A stretch of DNA of 64,000 bases from Pirellulales bacterium (GTDB lineage: Bacteria; Planctomycetota; Planctomycetia; Pirellulales; Thermoguttaceae). The translations under genes and the position numbers were made by a program. The notes below the pieces were generated by a model, which saw nothing but the letters and a program-made list of their open reading frames with translations, was not told the DNA's origin and made no database searches. Of this stretch, positions 26,792-36,275 are shown piece by piece; position 1 is the first letter of the stretch, and each line of letters opens with the position of its first letter. The stretch covers positions 1 to 64,000 of the forward strand of contig JAFGRD010000028.1 in NCBI GenBank assembly GCA_016935315.1. Direction: 5' to 3'.

Positions 26792-27964
26792 CTAGCGAGG
26801 CTGCACGACCGAGTCCCGGTCGGGCACGGTCGGCATGGATTCGGTCGCCGAGTGGTCGGGGTCCGTCTTGCCCCGCAGCCGTCGCAGCAGCGGCCCGAAG
26901 CGTTGGTAGCCACGCAGGAAGGTGCGGCCCAGGCCCCGTCGCGGCGCCACGAGCACGCGCCCGAGCCGGTAGGTGTCGGGCCGCCATTGCCGATGGGCCT
27001 CAGTCATCGGCCCGATGAAATCGACGGCCCGGCACTGGGGGTCGTCGTGAAAGGCCTCGAGCATCCGGCAGCGGAGGAGCTGTCCTGGGGCATAGGCGGC
27101 ATACTCGGCGTCGTAGCCTATCTTGCACGAGTGGTAGACGCCCTTGGCTTGCATGCCGTAGGCAAAGGCGATCGGGTGGCCCTGGGCTTCGAGGAAGTGC
27201 AGCGCCAACTGGCCCCACTCGGCCAACTGCTCGGCCTGCCGGTTGAAGAAGGCGAACATGCCCGGCCAGCGCAGCACGGAGCTGCCCGCGCCGCCCTTCC
27301 AACTGCGGTCCTCGACCTCGAACGCCTGCCGCATCCACTCCTCGACCTGATCCGGAGCCAGTTGCCCAAGCGTGGTCAGTTGGACTTCTCCCCGGTCGCT
27401 CAGCCGGCGCGCCAACCGCGACATGGCCTGGCGGTGCTTGCGCGACCAGTGCCGGCGATACGCCTGCCAGTCGTGATCGATGGTCATCCGTCCGACGCAG
27501 TAGCGCGGCCGGATCTCCACCGTCATGCCGGCCCGTGCCAAGGCGCGCACCAGCGCCTGCCAACGAGGCGCATCGAGCGGGACCTCGTCAAACCAGAGCA
27601 GTTGCCGGGGGAGATCGGCGGTGGCTTGCGCCAACAGGTCCATGACCGCGTCGGCATCGGCGGCGGCGTCCCAGAGCACCTCGCCGCGAGAGATCCATTC
27701 GTTCAGGGGCAACTCGCACGCGCGGATGACCTTGCACAGCTTCCGCGAAACCAGCGGCAGCGCGGCGACCCATTGCCGCTGGTCGGCAACGACCAAGGCA
27801 CGAAACTCTTCGCCGGGCGCAAACTGCTCGACCCATTGGGCCACCAGTTCCGCCCGATAGGTGGGAAAGGCGACGTCGCTGCGCCACCAGAGGTCATCCC
27901 AAACCGGCGCAGCGGCCCGCAGCTGGTCGATCGAATCAAGCTGGACCAATCGATAGCGATTCAC
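26792..27964 (-). CDS. FemAB-like GNAT acyltransferase
   Basis: The roughly 390-residue cytoplasmic protein has a double GNAT arrangement as in FemAB/BioF2-like acetyltransferases. The pattern SRKHRQAMSRLARRL and the C-terminal GHPIAFAYGMQAKGVYHSCKIGYDAEYAAYAPGQLL motif region (about residues 280-315) are typical of the Acetyltransf_6 group, which often acts in exopolysaccharide or peptidoglycan modification. GTG 27964 gives a normal N-terminus; the longer frame adds about 50 unlikely residues. It lies downstream of no clear partner. The substrate is unknown. Confidence 0.8.
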   Translation of the reverse strand: MNRYRLVQLDSIDQLRAAAPVWDDLWWRSDVAFPTYRAELVAQWVEQFAPGEEFRALVVADQRQWVAALPLVSRKLCKVIRACELPLNEWISRGEVLWDAAADADAVMDLLAQATADLPRQLLWFDEVPLDAPRWQALVRALARAGMTVEIRPRYCVGRMTIDHDWQAYRRHWSRKHRQAMSRLARRLSDRGEVQLTTLGQLAPDQVEEWMRQAFEVEDRSWKGGAGSSVLRWPGMFAFFNRQAEQLAEWGQLALHFLEAQGHPIAFAYGMQAKGVYHSCKIGYDAEYAAYAPGQLLRCRMLEAFHDDPQCRAVDFIGPMTEAHRQWRPDTYRLGRVLVAPRRGLGRTFLRGYQRFGPLLRRLRGKTDPDHSATESMPTVPDRDSVVQPR

Positions 27965-28244
27965 CGGGCGTGGCTCGTCTTCCCGTGGACTTCTGGACTT
28001 CCGCAACCCTTTTGTACTATTCGTCAGAATCGGCGCGATGCAAGCCGGCTTGTTCGGAAAACGATGCGTAAGAGGCACGACCGTCCCATGCGTACCCCGA
28101 TGCGGAGGATGCAACCCGCAATCGGACCGCGCTGGACGGTCCGTCGTCCGGGTGTCCCCAGTAGTAGAAGCACAGCCGTTGCTCGTCCCACAGCCAGAGC
28201 CCGCGTGGTCCAGCGACCGTGGTGGCGACCAGGCCGAATTCCAG

Positions 28245-29273
28245 TCAGAACCCGAGTCCCTTCGTGTTCGTCTCGATACGGCAGAGGAACATGTTGGCCG
28301 TGAGATAGAGCACCGACCCGTCTTCGGCGAAGCAGCAGTTCGCCGTGGGCTGGCCGGAATTGATGCGTCCCAGTAGCGTGCCGTCGGGCGCGAAGACGTT
28401 TACGCCGCCTGGCCCCGTGGCGAACAGGTTGCCCGCCTGATCGACTTTCATCCCGTCGGGAAGCCCTGGGAGGCCCTTTTTTCCGACCCAACGCGTGGCA
28501 TCGTAGAAAACGCGTGCGGCCCCCAACGTGCCGTCGTCGTTGACGGCGAATGCCATCCAGACGGCGCGTTTCGGGTCCGATTGGGCGACGTAGAGCGTCT
28601 TCTCGTCGGGGGCGAAGGCGATTCCGTTCGGCCGGGTCATCTGCTTGGTCAGCAGCGTGACCTTTCCGTCGGCCGACAAGCGGTAGACGCCGCACAAGTC
28701 CAACTCCCGCACGGCGTTCTCGGCCAGCCCGTAGGGCGGATCGGTGAAGTAGAGATCGGCGTTCGACTTGAACGCGGCGTCGTTAGGGCTGTTGAAGCGT
28801 TTCCCCTGGTATCGGTCGGCCAGAGTGGTGAAGCGGCCGTCGGCCTCCAGGCGTGCTATCCGCCGGTCGCCGTGCTGGCAGAGCACCAGGCGTCCCTCGC
28901 GGTCCAGCAACAAGCCGTTGGATCCCGACTCACCGCCCCGCGGCGTCGTGCCCGTGTAGCCGGCCGGTTTGAGAAACAGGCTGACGCCTTTGCCCCGCTG
29001 CCACTGCATCACCGAGTTTCGGGGAATATCGGAAAACAGCAGATAGCCGGCATCGGGAACCCACACGGGGCCCTCCGACCACTGGAACCCCTCGGCCAGT
29101 TTCTCCAAGACGGCGTCGCGGGCAATGAGCTGGTCGAACCGGGGATCGAGCCGCTCGATGGTGCCGATAGTCGTGTTCGATTCGGCCGCTCCGGCCGGAA
29201 TCGAGCAACTCGACGGCAAGATGGCTGCTGCAAACAACAGCGCGGTTGGGATCCACTGCTTGATGTGCTTCAT
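28245..29273 (-). CDS. SMP-30/gluconolactonase family protein, exported
   Basis: The 342-residue protein has an N-terminal signal ending in a possible lipobox (ILPSSC) and a six-bladed propeller of the SMP-30/gluconolactonase/LRE family. Key motifs are EGFQWSEGPVW with the metal-binding Glu, NSPNDAAF and RPNGIAFAPDEKTLYVAQSD, which carry the usual Asn and Asp ligands. The enzymes hydrolyse sugar lactones in the periplasm or act on related esters. The ATG at 29273 is followed by the signal peptide. After the stop codon the frame stays open for about 75 further codons, which is discussed as a finding. Confidence 0.88.
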   Translation of the reverse strand: MKHIKQWIPTALLFAAAILPSSCSIPAGAAESNTTIGTIERLDPRFDQLIARDAVLEKLAEGFQWSEGPVWVPDAGYLLFSDIPRNSVMQWQRGKGVSLFLKPAGYTGTTPRGGESGSNGLLLDREGRLVLCQHGDRRIARLEADGRFTTLADRYQGKRFNSPNDAAFKSNADLYFTDPPYGLAENAVRELDLCGVYRLSADGKVTLLTKQMTRPNGIAFAPDEKTLYVAQSDPKRAVWMAFAVNDDGTLGAARVFYDATRWVGKKGLPGLPDGMKVDQAGNLFATGPGGVNVFAPDGTLLGRINSGQPTANCCFAEDGSVLYLTANMFLCRIETNTKGLGF

Positions 29274-29658
29274 GGGTTCGACCCTCCTGCGAGCTGGAGT
29301 GCTGCGTGTCATGTCCCGGAAGGCCACAAGGCGACGCGCCTCTGCCGCTCGTGTGACCCGGCGACGTCATGGTAGTGGTCGGCCTGCTTTCCCGCAAGCG
29401 ATTCGCCGGCGAACCGTGCGTGGTTTCGCGTCATGGCGGTCGCCCGGAGGCAGCGTGCCTGCCAAGGCAAGCACCCCCCCGGAGGATGGTATGTTAGCAG
29501 AGTACCGGCATCTGGCCCGTCCCACCGAGGCCTTCCCGTGAATGTCGGCTTCCCATGGATGGTGACCCAGCTGAGACGTATAATACCAGAGTCACGGAGG
29601 GACCGCAGATCGTTCCAGGGACTTCAGCACGACTCTGTCTCCAAGAAGACGATCCATC
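29274..29658. other. Divergent intergenic region before the polyphosphate cluster
   Basis: These 385 bases hold no gene. The only site I can support is the -10 element at 29579-29584 on the plus strand. Confidence 0.5.
29579..29584 (+). promoter_or_regulatory. Perfect -10 box before the CHAD gene
   Basis: TATAAT matches the consensus and lies 75 bases before ATG 29659. The hexamer 17 bases upstream (TGGATG) is a weak -35 match, so the promoter may need an activator or another sigma factor. Confidence 0.4.
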
Positions 29659-30870
29659 ATGACCCCGCCGCTCGACGTGGGCTACCGGTTGCTGGCTGCC
29701 CAATACATCCACAAGCAAGCACGACAACTCGCGGAGCAGTTCGACGGGGCGCGCCGGGCGGACGACGTCGAGTTTGTGCACCGGGCGCGGGTCGCGTCGC
29801 GTCGTTTGCGGGCGGCCTTTCGGATGTTCGCCGATTGCTTCAAGGCGAAGAGACTGAAGAGGTGGCGTAAGCACATCCGCCGCGTGACGACCGGCCTCGG
29901 CGAAGCACGCGACAAGGACGTACAGATCGAGTGGCTCGGCAAGACTCTCGCGAGCTTGGAGGACAAGGCCTGCTGCGACGGAGTCGCACGGCTTCTGGTC
30001 AGACTGGAGCAGCAGCGCGAACGCCTTCAGCCGAAGGTCACCGAAGCGGCCGACCGGCTGCAAGCCAGCGGAGTACTCGGCGAAATGCAGGCCGCGGCGA
30101 AGCGGATCCTCGCCGAGGCCAAAGCGGGCGAGTCGACCATGCAGAGCCCGGCCGCTTTCCGCCAGATCGAGAGACACATCCTCAACCATCTGGGACAATT
30201 GCTGTCGTACCAGGACAGCCTGGCGCGGCCGGAAGACAAGCAGCGCCATCACGCCATGCGGATTGCCGCCAAGCGATTGCGTTACACCATGGAGATTTCC
30301 GGCCCGGTCTACGTGGGCGCGGTTTCCGACGCTATCTCGGTCGCCAAGAAACTGCAGAACCTGTTGGGAGAGGTTCACGATTGCGACGTTTGGGATGAGC
30401 ATCTCCGGGATTTTGCGGCCAGGCAACGCAAACGCATCGTCAAGTATTTTGGCCACCCCGAGCCGTTTGCCCGCCTGGAGGTCGGCATCGAGCACCTTCG
30501 CAACGAACGCCGGCAGCGTCGCCGACAGGTGTTTCACGAGTTGGGGGAGTATTGGCAGGATCTCAGCCGTCGGGAATACTGGGGAGTTCTGGTGGCAGCC
30601 GTGAAATCGCGCGGCCGCACAGCGCTCGAGCCGGCCGCGGCCAGCGATCCCGCGGCGGAGACCGCTGGGTCGCAGAACTCCGGCGACGGAGGCCCGGATG
30701 TAGACGGAGGCCCGAACGGCGACGGGGCAGGTGAATGCACCGAGCGCGAGGACGTGGTCGGCCAGGATCTCGCCCGAAGATCGGACGGTGGTGCCAACCG
30801 TGCCAGCGAACCCCGGCAGCCGAAGGCGGCAACGGCACAAGCGGTCAGGGAGAAGGCAATCAGCCAATGA
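29659..30870 (+). CDS. CHAD domain protein (polyphosphate-associated)
   Basis: The 403-residue protein is an all-helical CHAD domain with its conserved basic helices. FVHRARVASRRLRAAFRMF (about residues 38-56) and HHAMRIAAKRLRYTMEIS (about 195-212) carry the conserved His, Arg and Lys residues thought to bind polyphosphate, and VHDCDVWDEHL follows. CHAD proteins bind polyphosphate granules. The last 90 residues are low-complexity and acidic (DGGPDVDGGPNGDGAG). It opens a cluster with a metallophosphoesterase, Ppx/GppA and Ppk1, which strongly supports the link to polyphosphate. Its stop overlaps the next start (ATGA). Confidence 0.88.
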   Translation: MTPPLDVGYRLLAAQYIHKQARQLAEQFDGARRADDVEFVHRARVASRRLRAAFRMFADCFKAKRLKRWRKHIRRVTTGLGEARDKDVQIEWLGKTLASLEDKACCDGVARLLVRLEQQRERLQPKVTEAADRLQASGVLGEMQAAAKRILAEAKAGESTMQSPAAFRQIERHILNHLGQLLSYQDSLARPEDKQRHHAMRIAAKRLRYTMEISGPVYVGAVSDAISVAKKLQNLLGEVHDCDVWDEHLRDFAARQRKRIVKYFGHPEPFARLEVGIEHLRNERRQRRRQVFHELGEYWQDLSRREYWGVLVAAVKSRGRTALEPAAASDPAAETAGSQNSGDGGPDVDGGPNGDGAGECTEREDVVGQDLARRSDGGANRASEPRQPKAATAQAVREKAISQ

Positions 30871-31601
30871 AGGTGGCGCTGCTCGGCGACGTCCACGGGA
30901 ATCTGCCCGCCCTGGAAGCGGTGCTTGCCGATGCGCGAAGCCACGATGTCGAGGCCGTCTGGAACCTGGGGGATTTTTTGGGCTACGGCCCGTTTCCCGA
31001 CGAGGTGGTCAGGCGTCTGCGAACCGAAGGGGCCCTGAGCATCCTCGGGAACTACGACGCCAAGGTGCTGGCCTTCGAGAAAAAGAAGGACAAGTGGCGC
31101 GTCAGCAAGAGGGCCGAGAAGTATCTCGCCTTTCGCTGGGCCCACCAGCGGCTGTCGGAAGAGAGCCGCCGCTATCTGCGGTCGCTGCCGTCGCTGTTGC
31201 GAGTCGAGGCGGGGCCGCGGCGCGTGCTGCTGACGCACGGCAGCCCTGCCGCCGACGATGAAGCCCTGGGGCCCGAGACGCCCAAGCGGCGGCTCGAAGA
31301 GCTGGCTCGTTTGGCGGATGCCGACTTGGTGGCCTGCGGCCATACGCATCGGGCTTTCGAGAGACGAGTTGGCGGCGTCCGGTTCGTCAATCCCGGAAGT
31401 GTGGGACGGCCCGAAGGCGGCGATCCCCGCGCCAACTGGACCCTTCTGAAGTTCCAGTCAGAACGGTTCGAGGTGGCACACCGGCGCATCGAGTACGACG
31501 TGGAGCGCACGGTGAAGGCAATTCGCCGTTTTGGCTTGCCGGAGGACTTCGCCCGGATGTTGTTGGATGGCAAGAACCTCAAGCAAGTGCAGTGTCATTG
31601 A
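30867..31601 (+). CDS. Metallophosphoesterase, YfcE-like
   Basis: This 244-residue enzyme has the calcineurin-like motifs in order: GDVHGNLPALEAVL near the N-terminus, NLGDFLGYGP, LGNYDAK, LLTHGSP and CGHTHRAF. All expected metal ligands (Asp, His, Asp, Asn, His, His-x-His) are present. It presumably hydrolyses phosphodiesters or phosphomonoesters in the cytoplasm. ATG 30867 overlaps the CHAD stop codon, and the Ppx/GppA gene follows after 61 bases. Its position suggests a role in phosphate or polyphosphate turnover, but the substrate cannot be read. Confidence 0.88.
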   Translation: MKVALLGDVHGNLPALEAVLADARSHDVEAVWNLGDFLGYGPFPDEVVRRLRTEGALSILGNYDAKVLAFEKKKDKWRVSKRAEKYLAFRWAHQRLSEESRRYLRSLPSLLRVEAGPRRVLLTHGSPAADDEALGPETPKRRLEELARLADADLVACGHTHRAFERRVGGVRFVNPGSVGRPEGGDPRANWTLLKFQSERFEVAHRRIEYDVERTVKAIRRFGLPEDFARMLLDGKNLKQVQCH

Positions 31602-31662
31602 GCCGTGAGACCGCCGTGCGCCGGTCTTCTCTACGGTGCACCGAGGACAGGACGTACTGAAG

Positions 31663-33228
31663 ATGGCAAATGCCGAGAACCCGCCGGAACCCGAAGCAGC
31701 GGCCAAAACCGTAGCGGCGATCGATGTCGGGTCTAATTCCCTGCGCATGGCCATTGCCGAGGTCCTACCCGACGGCCGTGTCGAAGTGCTCGAACGATTC
31801 CAGCGGGCGGTTCGCCTGGGGCAAGACACCTTCCGGCGTGGGCGGTTGGGAGGAGAATGCATGCGGGCCGCGGTGGCCGTGCTGCGAGATTTTCGGCAAT
31901 CGTTGCGACTGTACAACGTGGAGCACGTACGGGCGGTAGCCACCAGCGCCGTTCGCGAGGCCGGCAACGCCGATACGTTTCTGGATCGGATCTTCATGGC
32001 CACGGACCTTCAGGTGGAAGTGATCGACACCTCGGAGGAGAGCCGCCTGACCGTCTCGGCGGTGCGCCAGGCGGTCGGCAACGCGCTGGAAGTCAACCGG
32101 CGCGAGACACTGGTGGTCGACGTGGGCGGGGGCAGCACACTGCTGACCGTATTGCACGAGGGCGAGATTGCCACCGCGCAGAGCCTTCGTCTGGGTTCCA
32201 TCCGCCTGCAAGAGGTCCTCTCGACCAGCCAGGAAACGCCGCAGCGCTCGGCCGAGTTGCTTCGGCAGCAGATCATTAATGAGACAGCCCCCTTGAAGGG
32301 CTCTCTGCCGCTTAAGGGCATCGACTCGTTCGTGGCCGTCGGCGGGGACGCCCGCTTCGCCGGCCGAGAAGCGGGCCAACCAAGTGGCTCGGCCGATCTT
32401 GCCACGGTGGATCAACCCGCGTTCGACAAGCTGGTGCGCCGCTGTGAACGGCAGAGCGCCCAGGAGTTGGCCAAGCGCCACGGTCTGCCCTATGCCGAAG
32501 CCGAGACCCTGGGGCCGGCCCTGCTGGTCTATCAGATTCTCTGGCAGAAGACGCGGGCCGACAAGATGATCGTATGCAACGTCTCGATCCGCGACGGCCT
32601 CCTGCTGGATTTGGCCCGCAGCGTGACCGGGCAGGAAGACGAAGTCCTGCTGAAGGGCGTGATCCACTCGGCCATGGCCGTTGCCGAGAAGTATCGCATC
32701 GATCTCGACCACGCCCGGAACGTGGCCGATCTGGCCGTTGGCCTGTTCGACCGGCTGCAGGCGGATCACGGGCTGGGAGCCCGTTACCGACTGCTACTGA
32801 GGGTGGCCGGCCTGTTGCACGAGGTGGGCAACGTGGTGAGCAGCCGGACCCATCACAAACACAGCTACTACCTGATCAGCAACTCGGAGATCTTCGGCCT
32901 CAACCGCGACGAAATCGTGATCGTTGCCCACATCGCCCGCTACCATCGCCGCGGCATCCCCAAGCCGTCGCACATCGAATACATGGCGCTGCCGAGGAAG
33001 ACGCGCGTGGTGATCAACAAGCTGGCCGCGCTGCTGCGGGTGGCCGACGCGCTGGCCCGCGGCCATTTGCAGAACACCTCCGAGTTGCGTTTCGAGCGAG
33101 AAGGTGACGAGTTGATCGTCTACGTGCCCGGCGGCGTCGATTTGCTGTTGGAACGCCGGGCCGTTGCCACCAAGGGAGACCTGTTCGAGGACATCTACGG
33201 AATGAAGGTCCGACTGGAAGAAGTCTGA
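31663..33228 (+). CDS. Exopolyphosphatase / guanosine pentaphosphatase family protein with HD-like domain
   Basis: The 521-residue product has the two ASKHA ATPase-like halves of Ppx/GppA: AIDVGSNSLRMAIAEV near residue 18 and VVDVGGGSTLLTV near 150. From about residue 330 an HD-type helical domain follows (HARNVADLAVGLF, VAGLLHEVGNVVS, SEIFGLNRDEIVIVAHIARYH). That domain structure matches long Ppx/GppA enzymes that degrade polyphosphate or pppGpp. The start ATG 31663 gives the normal short leader before the first motif. The Ppk1 gene lies 11 bases downstream, placing polymer synthesis and breakdown side by side. Confidence 0.9.
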   Translation: MANAENPPEPEAAAKTVAAIDVGSNSLRMAIAEVLPDGRVEVLERFQRAVRLGQDTFRRGRLGGECMRAAVAVLRDFRQSLRLYNVEHVRAVATSAVREAGNADTFLDRIFMATDLQVEVIDTSEESRLTVSAVRQAVGNALEVNRRETLVVDVGGGSTLLTVLHEGEIATAQSLRLGSIRLQEVLSTSQETPQRSAELLRQQIINETAPLKGSLPLKGIDSFVAVGGDARFAGREAGQPSGSADLATVDQPAFDKLVRRCERQSAQELAKRHGLPYAEAETLGPALLVYQILWQKTRADKMIVCNVSIRDGLLLDLARSVTGQEDEVLLKGVIHSAMAVAEKYRIDLDHARNVADLAVGLFDRLQADHGLGARYRLLLRVAGLLHEVGNVVSSRTHHKHSYYLISNSEIFGLNRDEIVIVAHIARYHRRGIPKPSHIEYMALPRKTRVVINKLAALLRVADALARGHLQNTSELRFEREGDELIVYVPGGVDLLLERRAVATKGDLFEDIYGMKVRLEEV

Positions 33229-33239
33229 ATGGGAGAACG

Positions 33240-35348
33240 ATGGCCAAAAAAGATCTCGACGCCCCCGAACTCTACATCAATCGCGAGCTGAGCTGGCTGG
33301 AATTCAATGACCGGGTGCTCCAGGAAGGGCTCTCGGAGGATCTGCCGCTTTGGGAGCGGCTGAAGTTCTTGGCAATCGTCAGCTCGAATCTCGACGAATT
33401 CTTCATGGTTCGCGTAGCGGGGTTGATGCAGCAGCAGGCGGCGAAGGTCCGCCGGCGCGATCTGGCCGGAATGACGCCTGCCAAGCAGCTTGCCGCCATC
33501 AGCCGGCGGGCGCACCAGATGGTGGAGGAGCAGACCGGCGGCATCCGCGACGTGCTGGGGAAGCTCACCGAGCACGGTCTCGGGGTATTCGGACCGGAGG
33601 CCTGGACGCCGGAGCAACACCGCTTCCTGCAGTCCTACTTCACCAAGGAGTTGTTGCCCATCTTGACGCCCCTGGCCGTTGAGGAACTGGAACCCGCCCC
33701 GTTGCTGCCCGGGCAACGCTTGCACGTGGCCGCCGTGTTGGGCCGCGGGACCGGCGAAGTCGAAGAACGGATCGTGGCGGTGCCGGTCCCCAGCCGGATT
33801 CCCCGCCTGATCACCATGCCGGGCGAAGGGGACTTGCAGCTTGCCCGGCTGGAGGACGTCGTAGCCGAGAACATCGGCGCGCTGTTTTCGGGCTGCGAAG
33901 TACTGGCCACGGCCGTATTCCGCATTACCCGCGACGCCGACGTGGCGATGCAGGACGACGACGCCGGCGATCTGCTGCAGGCCATCGAGGAGGCCGTGCT
34001 CGATCGGCGGCGGCGCGCAGCGGTGCGGCTGGAAATCTCGGCCAAACCCGATCGGCGGCTGAAGAGCTGGCTCGCCGAGTGGCTCCATCTCACGACGGCC
34101 GAAGTCTACGAGATCGACGGCATGTTGGACGCGACGGTGCTGTGGGAGATCGTCGGCCGGCCGGGATTCGACAAGCTGAAGGCGCCCGACTGGCCGCCCC
34201 AGCCGCCTCGCGATCTGATCGGAACCGAGGACCTTTGGGCCGCCCTGCAGGACCACGACGTGCTCCTGTTCCACCCCTACGAGAGCTTCGATTCGGTTGT
34301 GCAATTGCTCGAGTTGGCCGCCCACGACCCCGGGGTGCTGGCCATCAAGCAGACGCTCTACCGAACCAGCGGCGATTCCCCGATAATCCAGGCGTTGCGG
34401 CGCGCCGCCGAGAACGGCAAGGAAGTGACGGTGCTGGTCGAGTTGAAGGCCCGATTCGACGAAGCCCGCAACGTCCAATGGGCACGCCAGCTCGAAGACG
34501 CCGGCTGTCACGTAGTCTACGGGATCGCCGGGTTCAAGACCCACGGCAAAGCCCTGCTGATCGTTCGGCGCGAGTCCCAGCGGATCCAGCGATACGTCCA
34601 CCTGTCGACCGGTAACTACAACGACAAGACGGCCCGCCTCTATTCCGACATCGGGCTGATGACCGCCGACCGGGATGTGGCTACCGACGTGGCCGCCTTT
34701 TTCAATCTCTTGACCGGATACTCGGAAACGGTGGGCTGGTCGAAGCTGACGATCGCCCCGACCGGCCTGCGGCAGCGATTCGTCGAGTTGATCGAAAGGG
34801 AAATCCAGGTCGCCACTCCCGACCAGCCGGGGCTGATTATGGCCAAGGTCAATTCGCTGGAAGACCCGGAGATCATTCGGGCGCTGTACCGGGCCAGCCA
34901 GGCCGGCGTCAAGGTGATGCTGAACGTCCGGGGCATCTGCTGTCTACGGCCGAACGTGAAGGGGATCTCGCGGAAGATCGAAGTCACCTCGATTGTCGAT
35001 CGCTACCTGGAGCACATCCGGCTCTTCTATTTCCGCAACGGTGGCCACGAAGAGGTCTACCTCAGCAGCGCCGACTGGATGCGCCGCAATCTGAGCAAGC
35101 GGCTGGAGATTCTCTTCCCCGTACTCGACCCCAACCACCGTCAGCGGCTGGTCGACATGCTGGAGACTCTGTTCGCCGACAACGTCAAGGCCCGGCAACT
35201 CACCTCGGACGGGACCTATGAGCCGGTGGTCCGCAAGGGAAAGAAGGTCCGTGCCCAGGAGCGGTTTTTCCGAGAGGCCGTGAAGATCGCACGCTCCGCC
35301 GACCAAACGAGCATGCGGTTTCGGCCGCTGAGGCGCCCGAAGGACTGA
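33240..35348 (+). CDS. ppk1: Polyphosphate kinase 1
   Basis: The 702-residue enzyme polymerises the gamma-phosphate of ATP into polyphosphate. The N-terminal region YINRELSWLEFNDRVL and SSNLDEFFMVRVAG are classic Ppk1 sequences. The catalytic histidine in GFKTHGKALLIV lies at residue 435, the same number as His435 of E. coli Ppk. The phospholipase-D-like C-terminal domains follow (VHLSTGNYNDKTARLY, VNSLEDPEIIRALYRAS). ATG 33240 is preceded by GGGAGA. It closes the polyphosphate cluster and is followed by a short 16-base tandem repeat, not a clear terminator. Confidence 0.96.
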   Translation: MAKKDLDAPELYINRELSWLEFNDRVLQEGLSEDLPLWERLKFLAIVSSNLDEFFMVRVAGLMQQQAAKVRRRDLAGMTPAKQLAAISRRAHQMVEEQTGGIRDVLGKLTEHGLGVFGPEAWTPEQHRFLQSYFTKELLPILTPLAVEELEPAPLLPGQRLHVAAVLGRGTGEVEERIVAVPVPSRIPRLITMPGEGDLQLARLEDVVAENIGALFSGCEVLATAVFRITRDADVAMQDDDAGDLLQAIEEAVLDRRRRAAVRLEISAKPDRRLKSWLAEWLHLTTAEVYEIDGMLDATVLWEIVGRPGFDKLKAPDWPPQPPRDLIGTEDLWAALQDHDVLLFHPYESFDSVVQLLELAAHDPGVLAIKQTLYRTSGDSPIIQALRRAAENGKEVTVLVELKARFDEARNVQWARQLEDAGCHVVYGIAGFKTHGKALLIVRRESQRIQRYVHLSTGNYNDKTARLYSDIGLMTADRDVATDVAAFFNLLTGYSETVGWSKLTIAPTGLRQRFVELIEREIQVATPDQPGLIMAKVNSLEDPEIIRALYRASQAGVKVMLNVRGICCLRPNVKGISRKIEVTSIVDRYLEHIRLFYFRNGGHEEVYLSSADWMRRNLSKRLEILFPVLDPNHRQRLVDMLETLFADNVKARQLTSDGTYEPVVRKGKKVRAQERFFREAVKIARSADQTSMRFRPLRRPKD

Positions 35349-35361
35349 AGTGCACGGAGCC

Positions 35362-35402
35362 TGAACGGCAGGGAGTCTGAACGGCAGGGAGTCTGAACGG
35401 CG
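35362..35402. repeat. Tandem 16-base repeat after ppk1
   Basis: The unit CTGAACGGCAGGGAGT occurs twice in full and once as its first nine bases. It is non-coding and lies between ppk1 and the convergent protease gene. Confidence 0.8.
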
Positions 35403-35419
35403 ATCGAGCGGCTGCCCTT

Positions 35420-36275
35420 TTATCGCGGGCGGTCGAACTGGCCCGTATCAAGCCAATCCTGCCGCAACACGGTCCAGAAATCCACGGCCAGTTGTTCTGT
35501 CACGTAGGCGTGCGGCAACCAGCCGTAGCCTTCGTCTCCCCAATCGGTTCCCCAAGAATTGCGGATCAACAGCGCGCCCTTGTCGGCACCGATCCGGTGG
35601 TCGTCGTCGTAACCCACCGCCATCACGGCGTGCCCGCCTCGAAGCCGATCGCCCTCGCTTGGGAAAGGTATGTCGGGATCGTCGGAGAGCGAGCTGTAAA
35701 CCGGAAATCCGAACATGCTGGGAAACCCGGCGGCCAAATACGACTTGACGGTCCGCAACGTCTCTTCGCCGCCGGTGCCACGAGGATCGAGCCTGGCGTA
35801 TTGGATCGACTGGTATTCCCGGGCGAAGGAGTAGAGAAAGGCCCCGGGCTCCTCGTCATATCGCGAAGTGTCATATTCCCAATACTCTTCGGGCGGGACG
35901 CCGAAGGCGACCATGGCCTTCATCGTCGTGCGGAGATAGGCGCCCGTGTCGCCCGTCCAATGCAGGAGATTCCTGGTCACCTTGTAGAGGAACAGCCGCG
36001 AGGCATCGACGTGCCGTTCGAATGCGCGTCGCTGAAAGTACTCAATCAGCCCCACGCCGGCGTGCGCCGTACACGCCCCGATCTGTTCTTGGTCTTCAAT
36101 CAGCGAGCAGCCGTCGCGCAAAGTCGACCTGCGCCGGCAGCGACGAATTCCCCGCGGACCGGCTTCCCTTGAGCCCCTTAAGCATGCCGGCGACTTGCGT
36201 GTGGCTGGGCGAGAAATCACGCACGTCGGGCAGATCGCGGTGCCAGCCCATGGCTGGCGGTACGAAACGTGTCAC
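35420..36275 (-). pseudogene. Papain-type (C1) cysteine protease with a frameshift
   Basis: The N-terminal part from GTG 36275 (preceded by AGGAG) reads MGWHRDLPDVRDFSPSHTQV and then SLPAQVD. At 36120-36122 an extra A breaks the frame; removing one base gives VDLRDGCSLIEDQEQIGACT and joins the rest. The downstream frame has the catalytic Cys in IGACTAHAG, the histidine in GGHAVMAVGYDDD and the asparagine in IRNSWGTDWGDEGY. So all catalytic residues remain, and the one-base change could be a recent mutation or a sequence error. Restored, the protein would be about 284 residues, normal for bacterial C1 proteases. The upstream gene overlaps its start. Confidence 0.7.
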
